From: an uncultured Ruminococcus sp.
GTDB lineage: Bacteria; Bacillota; Clostridia; Oscillospirales; Ruminococcaceae
Assembly: GCA_902781565.1 (NCBI GenBank)
Contig: CACZJT010000034.1
Location: 1 to 34,412 of the forward strand
Length of the DNA: 34,412 nucleotides
Direction of reading: 5' to 3'
How positions within the stretch are numbered: position 1 is the first letter of the stretch; every line of letters begins with the position of its first letter. Positions 7,630 through 15,223 of the stretch are shown in pieces. Below the pieces are notes generated by a model, which searched no databases, was not told where the DNA came from, and saw only the letters and a program-made list of their open reading frames with translations. The translations under genes and the position numbers were made by a program.

Positions 7630-8221
7630 CAGGGGCAGACACAGAGAGATAGACTTGGACTTCACCTCGCTTCTGGACATAACCCTCATCATACTTTTCT
7701 TCTTCATCATCTTCGGGAGCGTTTCCTCGGAAGCCCGCACCGCAGAGCTTATGGAGAGCGCTTCGGCGGCTCGGGCGGAAGCCGATGAGAAGATGAACGA
7801 CGCAGAGGAGCTTGAAAGACAGGCGGAGGAAAAACGCGCCCTCGCGGAGCAGGAGCTTCAGATGCTCGAAACGGCTGACGCGGAGAAGTCTGAATACTAT
7901 GCGGCTATGAGGGAATTCGCTTCGGGGAGCAATCTGAAAATGATATACTCACGCACCGAGGACGGCTCCTGGAAGCTCGACGTCATGCGGGGGACGCGGC
8001 TCGCGGGAGAGATAGCGCAGGGCGAGAACGCCGCCGAGAGGTTCACGGAGATACTCGAAAGCGAGGGCTATACGGGAAACTCCCTCATAATGTGCGAATT
8101 CATATACGACCGCACAGAGCTTCTTATCGAAGCGGACAACAGTGTTAAAAGTATGGTAGAGCAAGCCAAGCGGAGCTACAGCAGGCTGCTCGTATCATAT
8201 ACGGATATTTCAAGGAGATGA
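7622..8221 (+). CDS. ExbD/TolR-like stator partner with coiled coil
   Basis: 199 residues. A short basic N-terminus leads to one membrane helix, LDFTSLLDITLIILFFFIIF. Asp19 sits where ExbD, TolR and MotB have their essential proton-binding Asp. Residues ~38-95 are rich in Ala, Glu, Arg and Lys with heptad spacing and should form an extracellular coiled coil, which ordinary ExbD lacks. The region ~100-199 is a folded domain I do not recognise; it is not an OmpA-type peptidoglycan-binding domain as in MotB or ZorB. The gene overlaps its ExbB-like partner and is followed after four bases by the third gene of the set. Confidence 0.8.
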   Translation: MTDRGRHREIDLDFTSLLDITLIILFFFIIFGSVSSEARTAELMESASAARAEADEKMNDAEELERQAEEKRALAEQELQMLETADAEKSEYYAAMREFASGSNLKMIYSRTEDGSWKLDVMRGTRLAGEIAQGENAAERFTEILESEGYTGNSLIMCEFIYDRTELLIEADNSVKSMVEQAKRSYSRLLVSYTDISRR

Positions 8222-8225
8222 TATC

Positions 8226-8609
8226 ATGGGTAAAGTGATAGTTGCGATACTGCTTATCGCGGCGATAGCCGTGGCGGTGTGGTTCTTCTTTTTCAGAGGA
8301 GAGGGCTTCGGCACGGGCAAGAGCGGCACCACGGGGACGGACAACGCCTCAGAAGCAGTGACCTCATCACAGGAAGCCGAGCCCGCGCAGGCTGAGGTGG
8401 TATTCGCGGAGGTGACGGTAAAGGAGAGCGCCTACGTCTACAACGGCGGCGAGTATCAGCTCGACCCGCTCATGGAGGAGCTGAAAAAGCTCGATGAGAA
8501 CACCAAGGTGCGCATAACCGACGACGGCGGTCTTGTTGATGCCAAGGAAGCCCTCACCGACGCGCTCACGAAGAACAACATACCCTACACCGACGACACA
8601 GCCGTATAA
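8226..8609 (+). CDS. Membrane-anchored protein with ExbD-like extracellular domain
   Basis: 127 residues. One N-terminal membrane helix (~4-23) is followed by a Gly/Thr/Ser/Ala linker (~25-55) and a compact domain (~57-122). That domain, VFAEVTVKESAYVYNGGEYQ, then an amphipathic helix and KVRITDDGG, follows the beta-(NGxxxxxxxL)-helix-beta order of the ExbD/TolR periplasmic domain. The membrane helix has no acidic residue, so unlike ExbD it cannot carry protons. It lies four bases after the ExbD-like gene and 20 bases before nadA. I read it as the sensing or docking part of the complex, split onto a separate anchor. The domain match is by eye and moderately certain. Confidence 0.7.
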   Translation: MGKVIVAILLIAAIAVAVWFFFFRGEGFGTGKSGTTGTDNASEAVTSSQEAEPAQAEVVFAEVTVKESAYVYNGGEYQLDPLMEELKKLDENTKVRITDDGGLVDAKEALTDALTKNNIPYTDDTAV

Positions 8610-8629
8610 GTCGAGAAAGGACAAGCATT

Positions 8630-9568
8630 ATGGCAAATACTGTCAAAAGCATTCAGGACGAGATAGCGCGTCTTAAAGCCGAGAAGGACATCTGTATCCT
8701 CGCTCACAGCTATCAGGGACACGAGATAGTGGAAACTGCCGACTTCACGGGGGATTCCTACAAGCTGTCCGTGGACGCTTCAAAGGTCACGAACAAAAAC
8801 ATCGTATTCGCGGGCGTGCATTTCATGGCTGAAACAGCGAAAATGCTCTCCCCCGACAAGCACGTTTACCTCGCGAACACCGAGGCGGGCTGTCCTATGG
8901 CGGAGCAGATGGAGCCCGAGATGATCTCGCAGATAAAAGCCCGCGAGCCCGACCGCAAGGTGGTGGCTTACATCAACACCACGGCGGCGCTCAAGACCGT
9001 CTGTGATGTGTGCGTTACGTCAAGCTCGGCGGTGAAGATAGTTTCGGCTATGGAGGACAAAAAGCTGCTGTTTATCCCCGACTGCAACCTCGGGGCATTC
9101 GTGCAAAAGGCGTGTCCCGATAAGGACATCATGCTCTTGAACGGCGGCTGTCCCGTACACGCGGCGGTGCTTCCGGAGGAGGTCGCCGCAGCTAAAGCCG
9201 CTCACCCGAACGCCCTCGTGCTGGTACACCCCGAATGCAGACCCGCGGTATCGGAGCAGGCGGACTACGTAGGCTCGACCTCGGGTATCATAAACTTTGC
9301 GAAGAGTTCGGAAGCGAAGGAGTTCATCATCGGCACGGAGATAAGCATAGCGGAGCATTTGCAGTTCGAGTGTCCCGACAAGAGATTCTATATACTGTCC
9401 AAAAAAATACTCTGTCCGAACATGAAGATGACGACCCTTATGGACGTTTACAACGTCTGCAAGGCGATAGGCACCGAAGCCGCCGTCGAGAGCGAGATCG
9501 TCATGTCCGATGAGCTTATCGCAAAAGCCCGCGTCTGCATCGACGAGATGTTAAGGCTCGGAGGCTGA
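8630..9568 (+). CDS. nadA: Quinolinate synthase NadA
   Basis: 312 residues. NadA condenses iminoaspartate with dihydroxyacetone phosphate to quinolinate in NAD synthesis and needs a [4Fe-4S] cluster. Cluster ligands are visible as Cys88 (AGCPMAEQ), Cys174 (NGGCPVHA) and Cys262 (LCPNMKMTT). Substrate-binding motifs are also present: AHSYQGHEI at 25-33, ADFTGDSYKLS, HPECRP and GSTSGI. The length is typical of the short bacterial form. nadB and nadC, its usual neighbours, are not in the window. It follows the proton-channel-like genes by 20 bases with a good ribosome-binding site (GAAAGGA), so it is probably co-transcribed with them; no functional link is evident. Confidence 0.96.
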   Translation: MANTVKSIQDEIARLKAEKDICILAHSYQGHEIVETADFTGDSYKLSVDASKVTNKNIVFAGVHFMAETAKMLSPDKHVYLANTEAGCPMAEQMEPEMISQIKAREPDRKVVAYINTTAALKTVCDVCVTSSSAVKIVSAMEDKKLLFIPDCNLGAFVQKACPDKDIMLLNGGCPVHAAVLPEEVAAAKAAHPNALVLVHPECRPAVSEQADYVGSTSGIINFAKSSEAKEFIIGTEISIAEHLQFECPDKRFYILSKKILCPNMKMTTLMDVYNVCKAIGTEAAVESEIVMSDELIAKARVCIDEMLRLGG

Positions 9569-9571
9569 ATT

Positions 9572-9627
9572 TTCAATTCGGAATTCGGAATGCGGGATCA
9601 AATGTGCCGCTTCGCGGCGAATTTGAT
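9572..9627. repeat. Dispersed AATTCGGAATGCGG-type repeat with triloop hairpin
   Basis: The gap between nadA and the HD gene begins with TTCAATTCGGAATTCGG and TGCGG (9572-9595), a member of the repeat also found at 16.5, 16.65 and 34.2 kb. Directly after it comes a hairpin: ATCAAAT (9597-9603) and GCCGC (9606-9610) pair with GCGGC (9614-9618) and ATTTGAT (9621-9627) around the loop TTC. Confidence 0.7.
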
Positions 9628-9652
9628 AATGCTGCAATGAGGGGGGATATCC

Positions 9653-10324
9653 ATGTATAAAAAGCCGACGCCTGCGGAGATGATCGCGGAATATATGGCG
9701 TCACAGCGGGAAAAGGTCGAGGAGAACAAGCGGAAGTTCATTGAGATCTACAAGGCGAACATCACGCGCAAGGGCACGGACAAGCTGCTCGAATGGCTGC
9801 AAAACGAGGAAGCGAGCGACTTCTTCACCGCGCCCGCTTCGACGAGGTATCACGGGGCGTATGCGGGAGGGCTCTGCGAGCATTCCATGAACGTCTACGA
9901 ATGCATGAAGGACTACCTTTCGCGGGAGCGGGTCAGGGAGACCTACGGGCTCACCGCGACGGACGAGAGCATAGCGCTGGTGGCGCTCCTGCACGACCTC
10001 TGCAAGGTGAACCTCTACAAGCTCTACATGAAGAACGTCAAGAACGACGAGACGGGCGAGTGGGAGACAGTTCCCGCCTATCAGATCGACGAGCAGATGC
10101 CCTTCGGACACGGCGAGAAGAGCGTTTACATAATCAACGGCTTCACGCGGCTGACGCGGGACGAAGCTATGGCGGTGCGCTGGCACATGGGATTTTCGGG
10201 TGACGAAGCCATGAGCATGGCGGGCAAGACCAACATCGGGAACGCCCTCGAAAAATACCCCCTCGCCCTCGCGGTGCATATCGCGGATATGGAGGCGACG
10301 TTCATGGTGGAGGGGAAGAAATAA
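9653..10324 (+). CDS. HD-domain metal-dependent phosphohydrolase
   Basis: 223 residues. The HD superfamily pattern is complete: His77 (CEHSMNV), His114-Asp115 (LLHDLCKV), His153 (GHGEKS), His178 (RWHMG) and Asp212 (IADMEA). These ligate one or two metals and hydrolyse phosphoester bonds of nucleotides or nucleic acid. The order and the RYHGAYAGGLCEHS approach resemble the HD domain of YhaM-type 3'-5' exoribonucleases, but the N-terminal OB domain of YhaM is missing. The start has a strong GAGGGGGG ribosome-binding site. The stop overlaps the ATG of the next gene (TAATG), so the two are translationally coupled. Substrate is unknown; RNA or a nucleotide is plausible. Confidence 0.88.
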   Translation: MYKKPTPAEMIAEYMASQREKVEENKRKFIEIYKANITRKGTDKLLEWLQNEEASDFFTAPASTRYHGAYAGGLCEHSMNVYECMKDYLSRERVRETYGLTATDESIALVALLHDLCKVNLYKLYMKNVKNDETGEWETVPAYQIDEQMPFGHGEKSVYIINGFTRLTRDEAMAVRWHMGFSGDEAMSMAGKTNIGNALEKYPLALAVHIADMEATFMVEGKK

Positions 10325-10959
10325 TGAATTCTTTCTATCAGAACAATTATTTTGTTGATTTTGAAAATGTCGGTTCGGCAGGTCTTATCGGAATAGCAGA
10401 ACTAGGAGAAAACGATAAGATCAAGATATTCTATACGCAAAACGCGCAGACAATAACAATTGATGCACTTGATATGATAAGAAAATCGTCCGCTTGCGTT
10501 GAATTTGTAAAAGTTAATACAGGCGAAAAGAATGCACTTGATTTTCAGCTTGTTACGGAACTTGGTTTTAATATCGCGGAGAATTTAAGAGAAATAAAGG
10601 AAGAACCTCCGAAGTATTTTATAATTTCGCATGATAAAGGCTTTTCTGTCGTTTATTCATATTGGAAAAACAAAAATGTTTCCATAGGATTATATGCTGA
10701 TCTGACATTGACCGTTACAACTGCCGAATATAATGCAAAGGCAGCCGAACACAATAAAACGGCGCAGACCGAAACCTGTGACTTACTGAAAGAAATACGA
10801 ATGTATATTCCCGACCCCCACAAATCAAATCAGATATATACAGCTATAACAAGCGGTAAAACGAAACAGGAGATACATTCATATATTTGCAAGTCTGTTT
10901 ATGGCGGCAATGATCCTCTCGGAACTGATGCATATAAAAAAATCAAACATCTGATTTAA
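10324..10959 (+). CDS. PIN/NYN-like nuclease domain protein
   Basis: 211 residues. The N-terminal half has the acidic residues of a PIN or NYN fold: Asp12 and Glu14 (YFVDFENVG), Asp73 (ALDFQLV) and Asp104 (FIISHDKGF). They would bind the metal of an RNase active site. The C-terminal ~50 residues (DLLKEIRMYIPDP to the end) look like a small helical domain that may bind RNA or a partner. The gene is clearly richer in A and T than its neighbours, in both codon choice and third positions, which hints at acquisition. Yet it overlaps the HD gene by one base and sits 14 bases before the GH3 gene. With the HD hydrolase upstream this could be a two-gene RNA-processing or defence unit. No toxin-antitoxin partner is recognisable. 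Confidence 0.8.
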   Translation: MNSFYQNNYFVDFENVGSAGLIGIAELGENDKIKIFYTQNAQTITIDALDMIRKSSACVEFVKVNTGEKNALDFQLVTELGFNIAENLREIKEEPPKYFIISHDKGFSVVYSYWKNKNVSIGLYADLTLTVTTAEYNAKAAEHNKTAQTETCDLLKEIRMYIPDPHKSNQIYTAITSGKTKQEIHSYICKSVYGGNDPLGTDAYKKIKHLI

Positions 10960-10973
10960 AGGAGTACAAAAAT

Positions 10974-13259
10974 ATGGACATAGATCACATTCTTGAAATA
11001 CTCACTCTCGAAGAAAAAGCTGCTCTCTGCTCGGGGGCGGATTTCTGGCACACCAAGGCTATAGAGCGCCTTGACATACCGCGCATAATGGTCTCGGACG
11101 GTCCTCACGGTCTGCGTAAAATGCAGGAGGACGCTAAGGATCCCAACGATGCTATCAAGGCGGTGTGCTTCCCGACCGCTTCGGCGCTCGCCTGCTCCTT
11201 TGACCGCTCGCTCATCGGTGAGATGGGCAAGGCTCTCGGCGAACAGTGTCAGGCGGAGGGCGTTTCGGTCATTCTGGGACCCGGGTGCAATATCAAGCGC
11301 TCTCCCCTTTGCGGACGGAACTTTGAATACTTCTCCGAGGACCCTTACCTCGCTTCACAGATCGCCGAGGCTCACATCAAGGGCGTTCAGAGCAAGGGCG
11401 TGGGGACTTCCCTCAAACACTTCGCCGCCAACAATCAGGAGAACCGCCGCATGAGCGTATCTGCCGAGATAGACGAGCGCACCCTCCGCGAGATATACTT
11501 AGCGGCTTTCGAGCCCGTCATCAAGGAAGCAAAGCCCTGGACAGTAATGTGCTCCTACAACAAGATAAACGGCGAATACTCCTCCCAGAACAAGTGGCTG
11601 CTGACCGACATACTCCGCGATGAGTGGGGCTTTGAGGGGCTCGTCATGAGCGACTGGGGCGCGGTGGACGACCGTCCCAAGGGCGTTGCCGCAGGGCTCG
11701 ACCTCGAAATGCCTTCAAGCATGGGAAAGAACGATAAGTACATCGTCAAGGCGGTCGAGGACGGCAGGCTTACCATGGAACAGCTCGATACCTGCGTCCG
11801 CAGGGTGCTGGAGCTGGTGAAAAAGAGCACCGAGAGCCGCACCGAGACCGTATGGGACAAGGAGCGCCACCACAAACTCGCCCGCAAGCTCGCCGCCAAT
11901 TCCGCGGTGCTGCTGCGAAACGAGGACGGTATGCTCCCTCTTGATAAGTCCCAAAAGATAGCTTTCATCGGCGAGTTTGCGGAGAAGCCCCGCTATCAGG
12001 GCGGCGGAAGCTCGCATATCAATTCCTACAAGACCACCTCGGCGCTCGAAGCCGTAAAGGGCATTGCAGATGTCACCTACGCGCAGGGCTTCGTCACCGA
12101 CCGCGACGAGATAGTTCCCGAGCTGGAGCAGGCTGCCATCGAAGCGGCTATGGCTGCGGACGCGGTGGTAGTGTTCGCGGGTCTGCCCGAGAGCTTTGAA
12201 TCCGAGGGCTACGACCGCAGGCATATGCAGCTTCCCGACTGCCAGCTCGATCTGATCTCAAAGCTCACCGCCGTGAACGAGAATGTGGCTGTAGTGCTGC
12301 ACAACGGCTCTCCCGTGGAGCTTCCGTTCGTGGACGAGAGCGAGGGCATGAAGCCCGTCAAGGCTCTGCTCGAAATGTATCTCGGCGGTCAGGCTGTGGG
12401 CGAAGCGACAGTTGACCTGCTGTTCGGTGACACGAACCCCTCGGGCAAGCTCGCCGAGACCTTCCCGCTGAGACTGGAGGACAACCCCTCATACCTCAAC
12501 TTCCCCGGCGAGGGCGACCGCGTAAAGTACGCCGAGGGCATTTTCGTGGGCTACCGCTACTACGATAAGAAGGCTATGCCCGTCCGCTATCCCTTCGGCT
12601 ACGGACTGAGCTACACGAAGTTCGAGTATTCCGACATCAGCGTTTCGGCTTACGAGCTTTCCGACAAGAAGCCTTTCACCGTCGAGTGTACCGTCACGAA
12701 CGTGGGCGACCGCGACGGCGCGGAGATAGTACAGCTCTACGTCGAGCCGCTGACCCCCACCGTTATCCGACCCGTCAAGGAGCTTAAAGGCTTCGAGAAA
12801 GTTTTCCTCAAAGCGGGCGAATCAAAGCGCGTGAAGTTCAGGCTCAACAGGGCGGCGTTCGCCTACTGGTCTGAGCAGCTGCACAAGTGGCACAGCGAGA
12901 GCGGCGCGTACAATATCCTCATAGGCGAAAGCTCCGCGAGCATTTGTCTTGAGGAGGAGGTACACTTCAATTCCTCCGAGAGCGTGCCGATAAAGCTGAC
13001 CCTCGACAACCCCGGCGGCGATATCCGCACATTCCCCGAGGGCGAAAAGCTCTACAAGGAAATGCTCGCGAGCGTCGATCCGACCATGAACGGCGGCGGG
13101 AGCGATCAGCTGGGCGAGGCTTCTGCGCTCATGGCTCTTGCGATGGCGAACGACCTTCCCATACACGCTATGGTCAGCTTTACCGACAATCCCGATATAA
13201 CCCGTGAGCGCCTGCAAATGATGATAGACAAGCTCAATGAGCTTCTTGCGAGATCGTAA
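10974..13259 (+). CDS. Glycoside hydrolase family 3, beta-glucosidase-like
   Basis: 761 residues without a signal peptide, so it acts in the cytoplasm on imported oligosaccharides. Domain order: the GH3 N-terminal barrel (~1-290) with KHFAANNQENRR and the nucleophile Asp227 in VMSDWGA; the GH3 C-terminal domain (~310-530) with FAGLPESFESEGYDR, the region that carries the acid/base Glu; a fibronectin-III-like domain (~575-680) with GAEIVQLYV; and an additional ~80-residue C-terminal segment. This is the architecture of clostridial beta-glucosidases and related exo-glycosidases. Exact substrate (cellobiose, xylo- or manno-oligosaccharide) is not decided. AAAGGAG precedes the ATG. A terminator follows, so it closes the run that starts at 7036. 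Confidence 0.95.
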   Translation: MDIDHILEILTLEEKAALCSGADFWHTKAIERLDIPRIMVSDGPHGLRKMQEDAKDPNDAIKAVCFPTASALACSFDRSLIGEMGKALGEQCQAEGVSVILGPGCNIKRSPLCGRNFEYFSEDPYLASQIAEAHIKGVQSKGVGTSLKHFAANNQENRRMSVSAEIDERTLREIYLAAFEPVIKEAKPWTVMCSYNKINGEYSSQNKWLLTDILRDEWGFEGLVMSDWGAVDDRPKGVAAGLDLEMPSSMGKNDKYIVKAVEDGRLTMEQLDTCVRRVLELVKKSTESRTETVWDKERHHKLARKLAANSAVLLRNEDGMLPLDKSQKIAFIGEFAEKPRYQGGGSSHINSYKTTSALEAVKGIADVTYAQGFVTDRDEIVPELEQAAIEAAMAADAVVVFAGLPESFESEGYDRRHMQLPDCQLDLISKLTAVNENVAVVLHNGSPVELPFVDESEGMKPVKALLEMYLGGQAVGEATVDLLFGDTNPSGKLAETFPLRLEDNPSYLNFPGEGDRVKYAEGIFVGYRYYDKKAMPVRYPFGYGLSYTKFEYSDISVSAYELSDKKPFTVECTVTNVGDRDGAEIVQLYVEPLTPTVIRPVKELKGFEKVFLKAGESKRVKFRLNRAAFAYWSEQLHKWHSESGAYNILIGESSASICLEEEVHFNSSESVPIKLTLDNPGGDIRTFPEGEKLYKEMLASVDPTMNGGGSDQLGEASALMALAMANDLPIHAMVSFTDNPDITRERLQMMIDKLNELLARS

Positions 13260-13275
13260 AGCAATATGAACACAA

Positions 13276-13319
13276 AGACCCGAAAGCCGCGTCCGCGCAG
13301 CTCTCGGGTCTGTTTTTTG
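13276..13319 (+). terminator. Terminator after the GH3 gene
   Basis: AGACCCGA (13276-13283) pairs with TCGGGTCT (13304-13311), extended inward by AGC/GCT with one mismatch. A run of Ts follows. Confidence 0.85.
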
Positions 13320-13346
13320 TTATACTAATTCCTAATAGGAAAGAGG

Positions 13347-14258
13347 TCAGAAGCCTGCTTCCGCGAGGGTCGAGGCAAGGAATACGTTGCCCTGATCTAT
13401 GGTGATCTTCTTGACCTGAATGCTTCCGCCCAGCTGGAAGAGTATGCCGTCAAAGTTGCTCTCCTCGTCGGGATCGTCCCACTTGTCGATAAGCTCGTTT
13501 ACCACCTTCGCGGGCAGAGTGAACTCTATCTGCGTAACGGAGGGGTCGGTGATCTTGATGAAGCCGTCGGACTTGACGAATATCGGCGCCCAGTCGTCCT
13601 CATTGTCCTTGCTGACCACGTTCTCGCCCTTGTTCACCCACTTGTCGTCACCTTCTGCGGCGATAACATTGGCTTCGGGATAGTCAACGATGATATCTCC
13701 CACGTTCTGACCGAACTTAGTCCAGCCGTTGGCGTGGCAGGGTCCTATAACGATCTGCTTCTGGTGAAGGTCGGTAAGCCCCTCGTCAAGCATCTGCTTT
13801 GTGGTCTCGGTGTACTCGAAGTCAACTACTACGTGCATATCCTTGTCGCGCTCGAAGGTGCGGGAGTCGATGAAGTCATCGCTGCTCGTGCCCTCAACGG
13901 TGGTGAAGCCCGGGAACGCCGCAGCCCACATATCGGTGGAGCCGTTCTCTATGACGATCTCCGACACCTCCGCGCCCTCGTCATAGCCCGGGACCTTGGT
14001 GATGTCAAACTCTGCGGGCTCGGCAGCCGCTTCCTCGGCAGCGGTAGTCTCGGCAGCAGTCTCCTCGGCGGGAGCTTCCGTTTCTGCGGGAGCCTCTGTC
14101 TCTGCGGGAGCTTCGGTCTCTGCGGCGGTGGTCTCCGCTGCGGTCGTAGTGGTAGTCTCGGCGGCGGAGCTGCTGTCGGAGCTTCCTCCGCAGGAAGCAA
14201 ACGAAGCCGCGCAGCATACGGCGGCAAGGACTGCCGCTATCTTTCCTGTGTTTCTCAT
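13347..14258 (-). CDS. Secreted lipoprotein with EAPAET repeats
   Basis: 303 residues from the ATG at 14258, chosen over one at 14267 because AAAGGA then has normal spacing. The signal sequence ends in FASC, with lipid-modified Cys23. Residues ~30-80 are a Thr/Glu/Ala/Pro linker that includes three tandem EAPAET units. The remaining ~220 residues look like a beta-sandwich: many strands with acidic turns, ending in ILFQLGGSIQVKKITIDQG, a layout also seen in carbohydrate-binding modules. I cannot name a family. The linker style is the same as that of the lipoprotein at 652, so both are exported by the same route. It has its own promoter. Confidence 0.82.
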   Translation of the reverse strand: MRNTGKIAAVLAAVCCAASFASCGGSSDSSSAAETTTTTAAETTAAETEAPAETEAPAETEAPAEETAAETTAAEEAAAEPAEFDITKVPGYDEGAEVSEIVIENGSTDMWAAAFPGFTTVEGTSSDDFIDSRTFERDKDMHVVVDFEYTETTKQMLDEGLTDLHQKQIVIGPCHANGWTKFGQNVGDIIVDYPEANVIAAEGDDKWVNKGENVVSKDNEDDWAPIFVKSDGFIKITDPSVTQIEFTLPAKVVNELIDKWDDPDEESNFDGILFQLGGSIQVKKITIDQGNVFLASTLAEAGF

Positions 14259-14306
14259 GAATATCATATCCTTTCCCTATGTCGTGCAGCTCAACACTGC
14301 CTTACA

Positions 14307-14335
14307 ATTATACATCATTTTGATCGGAAATGCAA
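14307..14335 (-). promoter_or_regulatory. Promoter of the lipoprotein gene
   Basis: Minus strand: TTGCAT (14335-14330), 17-base spacer, TATAAT (14312-14307). It lies in the short gap after the macrodomain gene, so the lipoprotein can be expressed on its own. Confidence 0.8.
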
Positions 14336-14345
14336 TACCCTGCGG

Positions 14346-15140
14346 TCAGAAAACCTTAGCAAAGGCGTCATGATTCGCCGAGGACTTCGGCGAGCAGTAG
14401 ACCGCGTACTCGATGATCTCGAAATACTCCGCATACTTATCAGTGAGCTTCTTCATCGCCGAAGCCACCACCTGCGGGGGATTCCCGAACGCTCCGCAGC
14501 CGAACGCCCCGAGGATAAGCACATCTGCGCCCTCGTTGGCGGCGGTGACGAATATCCGTTCTCCGCGCTTTATGTGCAGGGCTTCGAGCCTGTCATTCCC
14601 GAGTCGCGTGTATGAGCCGAGGTTCGGAGCGGCACAGGTCACTATATCGACCGAAAAGCGCTCATTCGCGGGCAGGGTCTCGGGCGCGGCGGTGTCGCTC
14701 TTGAACACCGTGACCGCGGGCGTGAAGATCAGGTCGTCGTTGTAGAGGGTGTCGGAGAACATAGTCCTGTGCGGCTCATAGAAGGCTTTCATCATGCTTC
14801 TGTCCGCAAGGCAGGGATAGAGCGTCGATATCCTGCACAGGCATTCCTCCTGAGCGGAAGCCCCCCTCACGACCCCGCCCCCGGGATTCTTCGAGGAAGC
14901 GAAGTTCAGCACGCAGACCTTTTTGCCCCTGTAAGCCGAAGCCGCCTCGAAGCTGCGCCTGCGGGAAACGCGCACATCGGCGGGCTTTCCCCTGCTCACG
15001 GCTTTGAGCGCGAGCGGCGTCTTTTCTCCGAGGAAATACTGACCCCCGATCGAAGCCGCCACGGAGCTTTTGAGCTGCGGGTCGGTCTCGCACATATACA
15101 TGGTGTTCTCAAAGCAGATGATGTTGTCTTCTCTTCCCAT
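14346..15140 (-). CDS. Bacterial-type poly(ADP-ribose) glycohydrolase-like macrodomain protein
   Basis: 264 residues. The signature of the microbial PARG family is clear: NFASSKNPGGG (79-89) followed by QEECLCR (97-103), that is, the GGG-x(7)-QEE pattern whose two Glu act in catalysis. LILGAFGCGAFGNPP (208-222) is the phosphate-binding loop typical of macrodomains. Members cut poly(ADP-ribose) or remove ADP-ribose from protein or nucleic acid. No ADP-ribosyltransferase or NAD-consuming effector is visible next to it. It lies 83 bases after the GH130 stop on the same strand with a strong ribosome-binding site (GGGAGG). It may be stand-alone or be read through from GH130. Confidence 0.9.
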   Translation of the reverse strand: MGREDNIICFENTMYMCETDPQLKSSVAASIGGQYFLGEKTPLALKAVSRGKPADVRVSRRRSFEAASAYRGKKVCVLNFASSKNPGGGVVRGASAQEECLCRISTLYPCLADRSMMKAFYEPHRTMFSDTLYNDDLIFTPAVTVFKSDTAAPETLPANERFSVDIVTCAAPNLGSYTRLGNDRLEALHIKRGERIFVTAANEGADVLILGAFGCGAFGNPPQVVASAMKKLTDKYAEYFEIIEYAVYCSPKSSANHDAFAKVF

Positions 15141-15223
15141 GTTCTCTCCTCCCTTTGCAATTAACCGCAGACAGCCCCCTGAGAGCCGCCTGCGGCAATA
15201 ATTATTATGATCTTACGCGCTTA

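Noticed and set aside
7036..8609. Zorya defence system (ZorA/ZorB)
   Set aside because: There is no OmpA-like peptidoglycan-binding domain in the partner protein and no ZorC/D/E helicase or nuclease gene nearby; nadA follows directly.
7036..8609. Flagellar stator MotA/MotB
   Set aside because: The proteins lack the four-helix MotA layout and the MotB OmpA domain, and no flagellar gene is present.
13734..14615. Plus-strand frame of 293 codons over the second lipoprotein and macrodomain gene
   Set aside because: It spans two convincing minus-strand genes and a promoter; its protein is Gly/Ser/Leu-rich shadow sequence.
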